Below, piece by piece: positions 24,237 through 32,182 of a stretch of 64,000 nt of DNA. Location of the stretch: the NCBI RefSeq assembly GCF_042676385.1, contig NZ_JBHTHA010000014.1:1-64000 (forward strand), in the 5' to 3' direction. The stretch is from Paenibacillus_E sp042676385 (GTDB lineage Bacteria; Bacillota; Bacilli; Paenibacillales; NBRC-103111). The position numbers and the translations under genes are program-made. The stretch's first letter is position 1; each line of letters opens with the position of its first letter. Under the pieces are notes generated by a model. That model was not told the origin of the DNA. It ran no database searches and worked only from the letters and a program-made list of their open reading frames with translations.

Positions 24237-25302
24237 GCGCATAAACGATGTAAATGAAGTCATTGATTGGCTGGGAGCGGACATCCTTAGAATGCCGCAT
24301 TAGCCATTCTATAAGATGAGCGTGAACGGTGTACAGCTCGACTTGTTCATGCATCATGGGCAGCTTATTAGCTCCAGAGGAGATGAGCTTGTCCATGAAC
24401 GTATGATGTTCATTTGCATCCCGTAACATATAATCGGCCAAACCAATTCGGCCTCCGGGCTTTAATACTCGAAGCATCTCCGCCCAAGCCAATTCTCTCT
24501 GCGGCTCGGTTAGATGGTGAAGCGCGAACGAGCTGACGACCATATCAAACTGTCCATCCATGAATGGAATGGCTAAAACATTGCCTAATTTAAGCTCGAT
24601 GTCGGGATGCTTGCTTTCACAAAGCTTCAGCATCTGTTTGGATTGATCGATGGCAGACATGACAGCGCCTAACTGCTGAAGCTTGCCGGCCAAATTGCCG
24701 GTCGCTGTTCCTACATCGAGTCCTTTTTCCCCTGCCGCAGGGGCGATGAGTTCGACGATGAGGTTTAGCGCAGCTTCGTAGGCTGCATTCGGGGATAATA
24801 ACAACCGGGCTTCACCAGTGGATTGATTATCTTCAATCAGCTGCATGTCGAATTGAGAAGCCTTGGCATCGAAATCCCAATGGTCGCGCCAGCTTTCGCG
24901 GAGGTCACGCATCGCTTTGTTTTGCCCGGCCAGCTCATAGAGCTGATCGGTTGGCAGTGTTTGATTGATTTTGGCAGCCTGAATCATGCGATCCATCGTT
25001 TCTATCATTTGCTTCATCCCGGTCCATTGCTGGAACAGCATAGAGCGCTGCAACTGCAGGGCGTAGATGAATTCCTCCTGGCTAGTTGAATCCGTTTGAT
25101 CCAGTGTTTGTCTAATATCTTCAAGTGTCATGCCAACTTCCCGCAGTGAAATGATCGTTTGCAGGCGCAAGGCATCCTGCTCGGTGTAGGTGCGATAGCC
25201 GTTTTCTTTCATTTTGGCAGGGGACAGCAATCCCTTTTGTTCATAAAAACGAATCGCTCTTGCGGTGATGCCAAGTTTGCGGGAAATTTCATGAATCAGC
25301 AC
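24229..25302 (-). CDS. MerR-family regulator fused to a SAM-dependent methyltransferase
   Basis: The 357-aa protein joins two domains. Residues 1-75 are a MerR winged helix (IHEISRKLGITARAIRFYEQKGLLSPA, ENGYRTYTEQD), followed by a coiled-coil region (about 80-120). Residues 185-320 are a class I methyltransferase, with GLDVGTATGNLAGKL (motif I, SAM binding), MDGQFDMVVSSFALHHLTEP (motif IV region) and LKPGGRIGLADYML. It starts with GTG at 25302 behind a GGAGG site. MerR proteins bind promoters with long spacers and respond to an effector; here the methyltransferase may be the sensor or an enzyme controlled by its own DNA-binding part. The substrate is unknown. Confidence 0.85.
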   Translation of the reverse strand: MLIHEISRKLGITARAIRFYEQKGLLSPAKMKENGYRTYTEQDALRLQTIISLREVGMTLEDIRQTLDQTDSTSQEEFIYALQLQRSMLFQQWTGMKQMIETMDRMIQAAKINQTLPTDQLYELAGQNKAMRDLRESWRDHWDFDAKASQFDMQLIEDNQSTGEARLLLSPNAAYEAALNLIVELIAPAAGEKGLDVGTATGNLAGKLQQLGAVMSAIDQSKQMLKLCESKHPDIELKLGNVLAIPFMDGQFDMVVSSFALHHLTEPQRELAWAEMLRVLKPGGRIGLADYMLRDANEHHTFMDKLISSGANKLPMMHEQVELYTVHAHLIEWLMRHSKDVRSQPINDFIYIVYAQK

Positions 25303-25471
25303 GAAGTACCTCCATCATGGCAAAATCGTATATAACTTTCGCCAGATCAGAAATTTTCTTTTTTTGGTATTTTGATATACTCTAATTGTAAGGGTAGAAT
25401 GCACTTGTGAAAAGTATAAGAATAAACACAGATAGTTTTATTCCCGAGGGAAAATGCTAAGGAGGCTCGTT

Positions 25472-26554
25472 ATGTCCAAAACGTATCGCATCGCGATCAT
25501 CGGCTGCGGCGGAATCGCGAACGGCAAGCATATGCCGAGTTTGAACAAGCTAGACAATGTAGAAATGGTTGCTTTCTGCGACATTATTCCAGAAAAAGCG
25601 CATGAAGCGGCAAGCAAGTACGGGAAAAACGAAACTCGCGTATATAATGACTACCGTGAAGTTTTGTTAGACGAATCCATCGATATCGTGCATGTCTGTA
25701 CACCAAACGATTCCCATGCAGAGATTACAATTGCTGCACTCGAAGCAGGCAAGCATGTGATGTGCGAAAAGCCAATGGCTAAAACAGCTGCTGATGCGCG
25801 TCGAATGGTAGAGGCTGCTAAACGGACCGGTAAGAAGCTTACGGTTGGGTACAACAACCGTTTCCGCGGCGACAGCCAGCATCTGCACCAGCTCTGTGCG
25901 GACGGTGAGCTCGGCGACATTTACTTCGCCAAGGCGCATGCGATTCGCCGTCGCGCTGTTCCCACTTGGGGCGTATTCCTGGATGAAGAAAAGCAAGGCG
26001 GAGGACCGCTGATCGATATCGGTACGCATGCGCTCGATTTGACCATGTGGATGATGAACAACTACGAGCCGAAAGTCGTGCTCGGTACGTCTTACCACAA
26101 GCTGTCGCAACGTGAAAATGCTGCAAATGCATGGGGACCTTGGGATCCATCCAAGTTCACCGTTGAGGATTCCGCATTTGGTATGATTACGATGAAAAAT
26201 GGCGCCACTATTATTCTCGAATCGAGCTGGGCACTCAATACGCTTGAAGTGGACGAGGCCAAATGTACGCTTTGCGGTACTGAGGGCGGAGCCGACATGA
26301 AGGGCGGACTGCGCATCAATGGCGAGAAAAACAGCCGTTTGTTCACAACCGAAGTAGAGCTAAATGCCGGCGGAGTTGCCTTCTACGATGGCGAAACGGA
26401 AAGTGCGCCAGATTTAGAAATGCGCCTGTGGATTCAAGCTATTGAGAATGACACCGAACCGGTTGTTACTCCAGAGCAAGCTTGTGTCGTTTCGGAAATT
26501 CTCGAGGCGATTTATGAGTCGGCTAAAACTGGAAAAGCTGTTTATTTCGACTAA
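25472..26554 (+). CDS. Gfo/Idh/MocA family NAD(P)-dependent oxidoreductase
   Basis: The 360-aa protein begins with the Rossmann motif IAIIGCGGIANGKHMP. It has HVCTPNDSHAEITIAALEAGKHVMCEKPMA with the family EKP motif carrying the catalytic Lys, and GGGPLIDIGTHALDLTMW with the conserved Asp and His of the active site. Such enzymes oxidise or reduce sugars and cyclitols such as inositol or glucose; the substrate cannot be read from sequence. ATG 25472 follows AAGGAGG; an ATG 18 bp upstream is rejected. The gene stands alone with its own terminator. Confidence 0.9.
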   Translation: MSKTYRIAIIGCGGIANGKHMPSLNKLDNVEMVAFCDIIPEKAHEAASKYGKNETRVYNDYREVLLDESIDIVHVCTPNDSHAEITIAALEAGKHVMCEKPMAKTAADARRMVEAAKRTGKKLTVGYNNRFRGDSQHLHQLCADGELGDIYFAKAHAIRRRAVPTWGVFLDEEKQGGGPLIDIGTHALDLTMWMMNNYEPKVVLGTSYHKLSQRENAANAWGPWDPSKFTVEDSAFGMITMKNGATIILESSWALNTLEVDEAKCTLCGTEGGADMKGGLRINGEKNSRLFTTEVELNAGGVAFYDGETESAPDLEMRLWIQAIENDTEPVVTPEQACVVSEILEAIYESAKTGKAVYFD

Positions 26555-26580
26555 ATACGACTATTTCCCGGGAAATTAGC

Positions 26581-26626
26581 AAATCCCCTTCTGTTCGCTG
26601 CAATCTCAGCGGAGGAAGGGGATTTT
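26581..26626. terminator. Terminator between the oxidoreductase gene and the cyd operon
   Basis: AAATCCCCTTC and GGAAGGGGATTTTT arms with an inner CGCTG/CAGCG stem. It lies between convergent genes and could also stop the cyd transcript. Confidence 0.85.
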
Positions 26627-26633
26627 TCGCGTT

Positions 26634-26744
26634 CTATTCTATGGATGCGTCATTACCTTTTGAAAACCAGGCGAATAGGAAGAAGATAGAGGTCAGCACG
26701 ACCAGCATCGGTGCGACCATAATCAAAAAGAATTCAAAATCCAT
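26634..26744 (-). CDS. cydS: Cytochrome bd oxidase small subunit CydS
   Basis: A 36-aa protein, MDFEFFLIMVAPMLVVLTSI followed by a short hydrophobic stretch and FSKGNDASIE, encoded 7 bp after cydB. It is a single membrane helix with an acidic N-terminus and the APMLVV motif. Size, sequence and position match the small third subunit (CydS) found in the structurally known Gram-positive bd oxidase, where it packs against CydA. An AAAGGA ribosome binding site overlaps the cydB stop region. Confidence 0.82.
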   Translation of the reverse strand: MDFEFFLIMVAPMLVVLTSIFFLFAWFSKGNDASIE

Positions 26745-26751
26745 TTGAACG

Positions 26752-27777
26752 TCATCCTTTCTTAGAAGAATTGCCTTGAACATACGAAGCATCGAATAAA
26801 AAAAGCTTCATGAGCAAAGCGAGAGAAGGTACGAGGAGCAGCAATCCTGCTATGAAAGCTATAATCAGGGACAGCGCCATCGTATCGCTAGTAAAATTGT
26901 GATAAAGCGTGATGTAAGGATACAAAATATAGGGAAGATGCGAAGCTCCGTAGCCAAAAAAGGCAAAGGCAAACTGCAGCATGACGAATATAAAAGACCA
27001 GCCGAAGCCGCGACGCTTCCAGACGAGAAAGACCGCGATTAGAAAACATAGAAACGAAGCAGCGAACATCCATGCAAGGTCGACCATTTTTTGAAAATGC
27101 TGCGGATTATGACCATTGATAGCAAAGAATACGAGCAGGCTGCATAAAATCGTCGGCATGCTCCAGCCAAGCGCGTAACCGCGGACGACTTCAAGAGCTT
27201 TGTGATCCCTTGCTTTAGCTGCGTAATAAGTCAGAAACATGGACGATATATAGAGGACGCTAACAAGCGCCAGCAGCACAACGGCCCAAGAGTAAGGGCT
27301 GCGGAATAGGTCGCCGTAAAGGAAGAGCACATTTCCGTTCTTTTCCATTACAAAACCGCCTTCAGAGATAGTTAGAACGGTCGAGAGCGACGCCGGAATA
27401 AGCAAGCCCGTAGCTCCGTATAGGAACATATAGAGCTTGTTGTCTTTAGAGCCGTAATTGCTAAAAGCATAATAGGAGCCACGCAGAGCGAGCAGAATAA
27501 TGGCTACACTGCCCGGGATGAGCAATGCCGTGCCATAGTAATAAGCCGTGTCCGGGAAAAAGCCGATGATCCCCACAATGAAAAAGATAAGGAACACATT
27601 GGTCACTTCCCAAACCGGGGACAAGTAGCGTTCGATAATGTTGTGAACGAGATGCTTCCGCCCCGTGATGAAGGAGTAATAGCTGAAAAATCCAGCACCG
27701 AAATCAATGGAAGCTACGATCAGGTAGCCATATAAAAATAGCCAAAGTACAGAAATGCCAAGTAGTTCATAGTTCAT
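26752..27777 (-). CDS. cydB: Cytochrome bd oxidase subunit II (CydB/YthB-like)
   Basis: The 341-aa membrane protein has about eight to nine helices and the CydB hallmarks: ELLGISVLWLFLYGYLIVASIDFGAGFFSYY at the N-terminus, the SPVWEVTNVFLIFFIVGIIGFFPDT segment and a late FGYGASHLPYILYPYIT segment. It lacks haem ligands, as expected for subunit II, and stabilises CydA. The start ATG overlaps the cydA stop (ATGA) and follows AAGGAGGGGG, so translation is coupled to cydA. It most resembles the YthA/YthB branch rather than the classical B. subtilis CydAB. Confidence 0.9.
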   Translation of the reverse strand: MNYELLGISVLWLFLYGYLIVASIDFGAGFFSYYSFITGRKHLVHNIIERYLSPVWEVTNVFLIFFIVGIIGFFPDTAYYYGTALLIPGSVAIILLALRGSYYAFSNYGSKDNKLYMFLYGATGLLIPASLSTVLTISEGGFVMEKNGNVLFLYGDLFRSPYSWAVVLLALVSVLYISSMFLTYYAAKARDHKALEVVRGYALGWSMPTILCSLLVFFAINGHNPQHFQKMVDLAWMFAASFLCFLIAVFLVWKRRGFGWSFIFVMLQFAFAFFGYGASHLPYILYPYITLYHNFTSDTMALSLIIAFIAGLLLLVPSLALLMKLFLFDASYVQGNSSKKG

Positions 27778-29123
27778 CGCGGTCCCCCTCCTTCAATGCC
27801 GCTGGCGATGAGTTCATCTTGCACATCATTATTTTTGAAAAGCTTGCTTAGTACTTTGATGACGGTTAGCCCGAGCAGCAAGTATAGGAAGCAGAACAGG
27901 ACAAGCATCGTGTCCACATGCGTGGATGTCGTTGCACCTTCGGCCGTTTTCATAAAGCCGCGAAGTATCCAGGGCTGCCTTCCGACTTCGGCATAGACCC
28001 AGCCGCATTCGATACCAAGCATGGCAAGCGGACCTGACCATGTGATCAATCGCAGCAGCCACCGCGGGTAACGGCCATTGCTGCTCCGAGCTCTGCGCTG
28101 CGCCCATATATAGATGAGGCCTAGTAGAGTGAGGAACATCCCGATCGAGACCATGAGATCGAAAATATAGTGCACATAAAGCGGCGGCCGTTCTTTTACT
28201 GGCGTTTCATTTAGGCCTTGAACTTCCGCTGTCGGTGTGCCGTGAGCCAGAATACTTAGGGCATAGGGGATTTTGAGACCGTACTTAATTTCGTTATCTT
28301 TGGTCAAATAACCGCCCAGTACAAGAGGTGCTTTGTCCGCAGTTTCAAAATGCCACTCGGCGGCAGCGAGCTTTTCCGGCTGATACTTCGCTAGGAACTT
28401 GCCGGAGAGATCGCCGACCAAAGCCGTGCAAAGCGAAAACACAAGCGCCGCGGTCATCGTGAGCTTCAACGCCTTGCGATGGTAGCGAGTGTCTTTCTTT
28501 TTCAATAAAGAGAAAGCGGCTATAGCGGCAAGAATAAAGGCGCTTGTCATATACGACGAAGCGAGCACATGGGCAACTTTCGTCGGCGTAGCCGGATTGA
28601 ACATCGCGACCAGCGGCTGGATGTCAGTGATGGCTCCATATTGCAGCTTAAATCCTTGCGGAGTATTCATAAAAGCATTCACGGTCGTGATGAAGAACGC
28701 GGAAGCAGAGGAGCCGATGACGACCGGGATCAAAAGCATGAAGTGCAGGATCGGTTTTTTGAATCGGTCCCACGTATATAAGTAGATGCCAAGGAAGATG
28801 GCTTCAAAGAAGAAAGCGAAAGTCTCCAAGAACAGCGGCAGGGCAATCGCCTGTCCGGCGATCCGCATGAAGCTTGGCCAAAGCAAGCTCAGTTGAAGGC
28901 CGATCGCAGTTCCAGTGACGACTCCGACTGCGACGGTGATGACGAAGCCGCGAGCCCAGCGACGCGCCATGAGCGAATAGTACGGGTCGCCCCGTTTAAT
29001 CGCCGTCCATTCGGCAAGCGCGATCATCATGGGAACGCCAACCCCGATCGTAGCGAAAATAATGTGAAACGCAAGCGTGAGCTCCGTGAGCATGCGGCTG
29101 TAAAGTACCGGATCGTAGTGCAT
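27774..29123 (-). CDS. cydA: Cytochrome bd ubiquinol/menaquinol oxidase subunit I
   Basis: CydA (449 aa) carries the haems and the quinol site of a terminal oxidase that reduces O2 with high affinity. Near the N-terminus, LYSRMLTELTLAFHIIFATIGVGVPMMIALAEW contains the conserved His of haem b595/d. GQAIALPLFLETFAFFFEAIFLGIYLY carries the conserved Glu, and GWVYAEVGRQPWILRGFMKT is the classic signature late in the protein. The quinol loop is of the short type. ATG 29123 follows AGGAGA; a 16-residue upstream extension is rejected. It leads the cydA-cydB-cydS operon, probably together with the small ORF just upstream. Confidence 0.94.
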   Translation of the reverse strand: MHYDPVLYSRMLTELTLAFHIIFATIGVGVPMMIALAEWTAIKRGDPYYSLMARRWARGFVITVAVGVVTGTAIGLQLSLLWPSFMRIAGQAIALPLFLETFAFFFEAIFLGIYLYTWDRFKKPILHFMLLIPVVIGSSASAFFITTVNAFMNTPQGFKLQYGAITDIQPLVAMFNPATPTKVAHVLASSYMTSAFILAAIAAFSLLKKKDTRYHRKALKLTMTAALVFSLCTALVGDLSGKFLAKYQPEKLAAAEWHFETADKAPLVLGGYLTKDNEIKYGLKIPYALSILAHGTPTAEVQGLNETPVKERPPLYVHYIFDLMVSIGMFLTLLGLIYIWAQRRARSSNGRYPRWLLRLITWSGPLAMLGIECGWVYAEVGRQPWILRGFMKTAEGATTSTHVDTMLVLFCFLYLLLGLTVIKVLSKLFKNNDVQDELIASGIEGGGPR

Positions 29124-29180
29124 AGTATCATCTCCTAAGAGTTTTCGTAAGAAAACTTGCATCGTAAGCATTGGCTATTT

Positions 29181-29279
29181 TTATGCAAATAAATGACGGC
29201 TCCAAGATAGAAGCATGACTGCGGCAACCACTGCGCATAAGATGATGAGGGCCTTTTCTTGTTTGCGGTATTTGTCCAT
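29181..29279 (-). CDS. 32-aa single-helix membrane peptide upstream of cydA
   Basis: An ATG at 29279 opens a 32-codon frame beginning MDKYRKQEKALIILCAVVAA and ending MLLSWSRHLFA. The shape is a basic cytoplasmic N-terminus followed by one membrane helix. An AGCAGGTG site lies 8 bp upstream, and the frame ends 57 bp before cydA on the same strand. Small single-helix proteins commonly accompany bd oxidases, so this may be an additional oxidase subunit or assembly factor; that is inference from position only. Confidence 0.5.
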   Translation of the reverse strand: MDKYRKQEKALIILCAVVAAVMLLSWSRHLFA

Positions 29280-29386
29280 GTATATTCACCTGCTCCATCG
29301 TTCTTTCTTGATACTTATATCATATACGAAAGTATGTGATTGTTTTCACATAATTGTGAGCGAGTGTTGACAAGTGATTGACGAAT

Positions 29387-29404
29387 TTGTGAAATGATTC
29401 ACAC
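29387..29404. promoter_or_regulatory. Rex-like operator upstream of the cyd operon
   Basis: TTGTGAAATGATTCACAC matches the Rex consensus TTGTGAA-N4-TTCACAA except for the last base. Rex is the NADH/NAD sensor that represses cyd and fermentation genes in Gram-positive bacteria. The site lies about 110 bp before the first ORF of the operon. A second dyad (TTCACATAATTGTGAG, 29345-29360) lies nearer the start. Confidence 0.65.
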
Positions 29405-29545
29405 ACAAAAATAAGGCTGATTTTTAAAAAAACTGATCGGGGAAAATAACATGATGTTTGCAAAAGTGAACTATTCTTATTCGTTGAACTAACTGGCAGT
29501 ATAGTTGAACGGAATAAGTAAGGTAAAGTTATCGAAACAAGAACG

Positions 29546-29697
29546 AATCTGTATGAATTATCGAACAGAATTATACTTTTTTCTTAAAAAAGCACTAATC
29601 TGTATGAATTTTCACACAGAATTATGGAATTTGCTGTTTAAAAGGTATTTATGTATGATTTTTCGAACATATCCTTCGTTCAAACCATGATTGCGCT
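29546..29697 (+). repeat. Three degenerate 51-bp tandem repeats
   Basis: The word TGTATGAATT(A/T)TC, followed by (A/G)(A/C)ACAGAATTAT, recurs at 29550 and 29601, with a decayed third copy at 29652, spaced 51 bp apart. The repeat makes a spurious 61-codon frame with a repeated peptide. The surrounding gap 29405-29867 has no other gene-like feature apart from a GGCTGC/GCAGCC hairpin near 29735-29760 and the terminator below. Confidence 0.55.
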
Positions 29698-29778
29698 AAC
29701 GGAGTACGATAGTTCCGTAATATTGTACTATCCAGGCTGCAGGTGATTCGCTCGGCAGCCTGTTCCGCAAATCGAAAA

Positions 29779-29820
29779 CAGAAACGGAGCCTTGCAAGCT
29801 TGAAGGCTCCGTTTTCTTCA
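29779..29820 (-). terminator. Terminator of the symporter operon
   Basis: AACGGAGCCTT and AAGGCTCCGTT arms. On the minus strand the stem runs into a T-rich tail, placing it just after the sodium:solute symporter gene. Confidence 0.82.
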
Positions 29821-29867
29821 TTTTATACGTGGCGGGAGTTTCCAATGGAGTGAGTGTTGCTTTGATC

Positions 29868-31382
29868 TTATGCTACGTCAAAATGATAATCTTGTGGTTG
29901 CGTTTCGTCTTTGCCATTTCCGATACCAATCGCACGGAAGATGAAAGTTAGGACGATGGCCACAATGAAATTCAATACTAGGGCGTACAGCCCAGAATAT
30001 ACCGTCGAAGCGCCGGATAGTCCGAATGGCAACTTGTACTGATTTCCATAGCTGGTTGAAACGGCCATGAATGTACCGTATACCATCCCAATCAGCCAGC
30101 CAATTACCATAGCCCAACGATTTAACCATCTTGTGTATAAGCCGACTACGACTGCAGGCAAGGTTTGAAGAATCCAGATCCCGCCCAGTAGCTGCAGGTT
30201 GATTGCTTCCTGTTTGTTCATTAAGAAAATGAACAGCAAAGCGCCGACTTTCACAACAAGCGAGAACCATTTTGCAACCTTGGATTCCTGCGTGTCAGTG
30301 GCGTTTTTGTTGATATACGCTTTATAAATATTGCGCGAAAACAGGTTGGCCGCCGCAATCGACATGATCGCAGCTGGGACAAGGGCACCTACACCAATTG
30401 CGGCGAACCCAAATCCTGCAAACCAGCTAGGAAACATTTTAAGGAACAATTCCGGAATAGCAGCGTTGCCATCCTTCGTTGTGATACCAGCGGCAATCGC
30501 CATAAACCCAAGCAATGCAATGATACCCAGCACGAGCGAGTAGGCCGGCAGCAGCGCAGAGTTGCGTTTAATCACATTTCGACTGCTCGAACTGAAGATC
30601 CCGATCAAGGAGTGCGGATACAGGAACAAGGCAAGTGCGGAGCCAAGAGCCAACGTCGCATAAGGCGCATAAGCCTTAGGACCGAGGATGACAGCTTCCT
30701 TATGCTTGACTGCTGCGGCATCAAAGATCGGACCAAATCCTCCAAGCTTGTACGGAATATAAATTACGGCTGCAATAACAGTGATATAGATCATCAAATC
30801 TTTGACAATGGCAATGGCGGCCGGAGCGCGAAGACCGCTATTAAATGTATAAATCGCCAGTACCAGGAAGGCTATGATAAGCGGTAAATCGTGCATAAAA
30901 CCTGTCCCCGTAAATCCCATGGCATCGAGTACTGCCTGCATACCAACCAATTGAAGCGCTATGTACGGCATGGTAGCCAAAATACCGGTAACTGCAACAG
31001 CCAATGCAAGGGAACTGCTTCCAAAACGTCCTTTAACGAAATCCGCTGCCGTAATGTAGCTATGCTTTTTGGCAACTGACCACAGGCGCGGCATAACGAC
31101 AAATATGAACGGATAAATGATAATGGTATACGGCACAGCGAAAAATCCGATCGCGCCTTTCCCATACATCGAAGCAGGTACGGCAATAAAAGTATAGGCC
31201 GTATAAAGATCTCCGCCTAGGAGAAACCAGGTGATCAGCGTTCCGAATCTTCTTCCTCCTAATCCCCACTCATCGAGAAGCTTAAGGTTTCCTTGACGCC
31301 ATCTTGCCGAATAAAATCCGATTACCGTAACTAGTAGAAAGAACAATATGAAAACGATGAATGCCGTCCAATTAATATTCAT
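29868..31382 (-). CDS. Sodium:solute symporter family transporter (MctP/YodF-like)
   Basis: The 504-aa protein has about 13 membrane helices and the sodium:solute symporter signatures: a first helix TAFIVFILFFLLVTVIGFYSA, the loop LLDEWGLGGRRFGTLITWFLLGGDLYTAYTF with the sodium-site region, and VPAAIMSIAAANLFSRNIYKA. With a DUF3311 gene immediately upstream, it resembles monocarboxylate uptake systems such as rhizobial MctP (lactate, pyruvate, acetate and similar). The exact substrate is uncertain. ATG 31382 follows AAGGAG. A cre site in the operon promoter predicts glucose repression, fitting use of a secondary carbon source. Confidence 0.88.
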   Translation of the reverse strand: MNINWTAFIVFILFFLLVTVIGFYSARWRQGNLKLLDEWGLGGRRFGTLITWFLLGGDLYTAYTFIAVPASMYGKGAIGFFAVPYTIIIYPFIFVVMPRLWSVAKKHSYITAADFVKGRFGSSSLALAVAVTGILATMPYIALQLVGMQAVLDAMGFTGTGFMHDLPLIIAFLVLAIYTFNSGLRAPAAIAIVKDLMIYITVIAAVIYIPYKLGGFGPIFDAAAVKHKEAVILGPKAYAPYATLALGSALALFLYPHSLIGIFSSSSRNVIKRNSALLPAYSLVLGIIALLGFMAIAAGITTKDGNAAIPELFLKMFPSWFAGFGFAAIGVGALVPAAIMSIAAANLFSRNIYKAYINKNATDTQESKVAKWFSLVVKVGALLFIFLMNKQEAINLQLLGGIWILQTLPAVVVGLYTRWLNRWAMVIGWLIGMVYGTFMAVSTSYGNQYKLPFGLSGASTVYSGLYALVLNFIVAIVLTFIFRAIGIGNGKDETQPQDYHFDVA

Positions 31383-31400
31383 AATGACTCCTTCTCTCTC

Positions 31401-31610
31401 TTATTTTCGCTTAGTAGCGAAATATACGACTGCCGTTAACACTGCACTGATAATAACCCACAACAATTGATACCAGTAAAAAAATGGCATTCCTGCCAGT
31501 TTTGGCTCGGCAGTAGAATAAGATGAAGGCCAAAGCATAGCTATAAAAGGAATGATCAGAAGGATGTACCACCATTGGCTGGCATTTTTATCATTTTGTT
31601 TATTCTGCAT
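31401..31610 (-). CDS. DUF3311 small membrane protein, symporter partner
   Basis: A 69-aa protein with two membrane helices (WYILLIIPFIAMLWPSS and FFYWYQLLWVIISAVLTAVVYF), the usual layout of DUF3311. It ends 18 bp before the symporter gene, the arrangement generally seen for this pair, so it is probably a small accessory subunit. ATG 31610 is used; a GTG 12 bp further upstream is too close to the GGAGAG ribosome binding site. Confidence 0.85.
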   Translation of the reverse strand: MQNKQNDKNASQWWYILLIIPFIAMLWPSSYSTAEPKLAGMPFFYWYQLLWVIISAVLTAVVYFATKRK

Positions 31611-31660
31611 GATCAATGTCACTCTCCTTTCACATATTTTGTGAAAAAGTTCCTAGAAAA

Positions 31661-31689
31661 ATTTTGCGACATGAAAGCGTTTTCGTCAA
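31661..31689 (-). promoter_or_regulatory. Promoter with embedded cre (CcpA) site for the symporter operon
   Basis: On the minus strand TTGACG, a 17-base spacer and CAAAAT form a sigma-A promoter about 50 bp before the DUF3311 start. The spacer is filled by a cre site (plus strand TGAAAGCGTTTTCG, 31672-31685; 13 of 14 match to TGWAANCGNTNWCA). CcpA bound there would block RNA polymerase. Confidence 0.72.
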
Positions 31690-31937
31690 TATATTTTGCA
31701 TTACTTCTTTGGATTGTTCTACATGTGTAGGATGACAAGAACTTTATCTCATTCCCGAATGGCAAGGAGTAGTTGGGGGCAATTGTTATCTGGACTTGCT
31801 CGTTGAACGGGCAGATTAATGTAATGACATTGTAGCAGGGCACGTCAAATAACCTTCACTCACTCACAACAACAACAACTACAACACATCACAACAACGC
31901 AACGACTCACTCATATCATTATGAGGGATCTACTGTT
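31690..31937. other. Symporter-FDH intergenic region with CA-rich tract
   Basis: No gene is supported here. An imperfect dyad with ATCTG...CAGAT ends and a GCTCGTT/AACGGGC core lies near 31788-31816. A possible promoter for the plus-strand FDH genes is TTGCTC-N18-TGTAAT close to it. The stretch 31854-31917 is made almost only of C and A with T (repeated CAACAAC and CACTCACTC words), which would give a single-stranded, structure-free RNA leader. Confidence 0.4.
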
Positions 31938-32123
31938 TTGAAAAACGGAAAAATAACTGAAAGAATCAGCCCGAATGAAAATCAATTAAGTACTTTGTTT
32001 CAAATCCATAATGCAAAGGGCCAACATTTCCGTCATCAGATTCCTTATCATGATTTGAAAAACTGGAGAGAACAATATTTTCCTCAATTGAAAGTGAATT
32101 TTCAGGTCCATGCAAGTATTTAG
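31938..32123 (+). CDS. 61-aa hypothetical protein before the first formate dehydrogenase
   Basis: A frame of 61 codons starts at TTG 31938, with GAGGGA placed 9 bp upstream, and ends 59 bp before the formate dehydrogenase start. The peptide (KNGKITERISPNENQL at the N-terminus, QHFRHQIPYHDLKNWREQYF in the middle) is polar with a normal residue mix and no membrane helix. It is not recognised as a known family. Position and ribosome binding site suggest the first gene of the formate dehydrogenase operon, but the TTG start makes this tentative. Confidence 0.45.
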   Translation: MKNGKITERISPNENQLSTLFQIHNAKGQHFRHQIPYHDLKNWREQYFPQLKVNFQVHASI

Positions 32124-32182
32124 CAGAGAATGCATTTTTTGTTTTGGGAAAGAATATCACACCAGAGGGAGGCTGTAAGGAA

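Noticed and set aside
29505..29690. 61-codon frame with an internally repeated peptide
   Set aside because: The repetition comes from the 51-bp DNA repeats; no ribosome binding site and no homologue recognised.
31619..31843. 74-codon minus-strand frame upstream of DUF3311
   Set aside because: It spans the promoter and cre site of the symporter operon and has no start signal.
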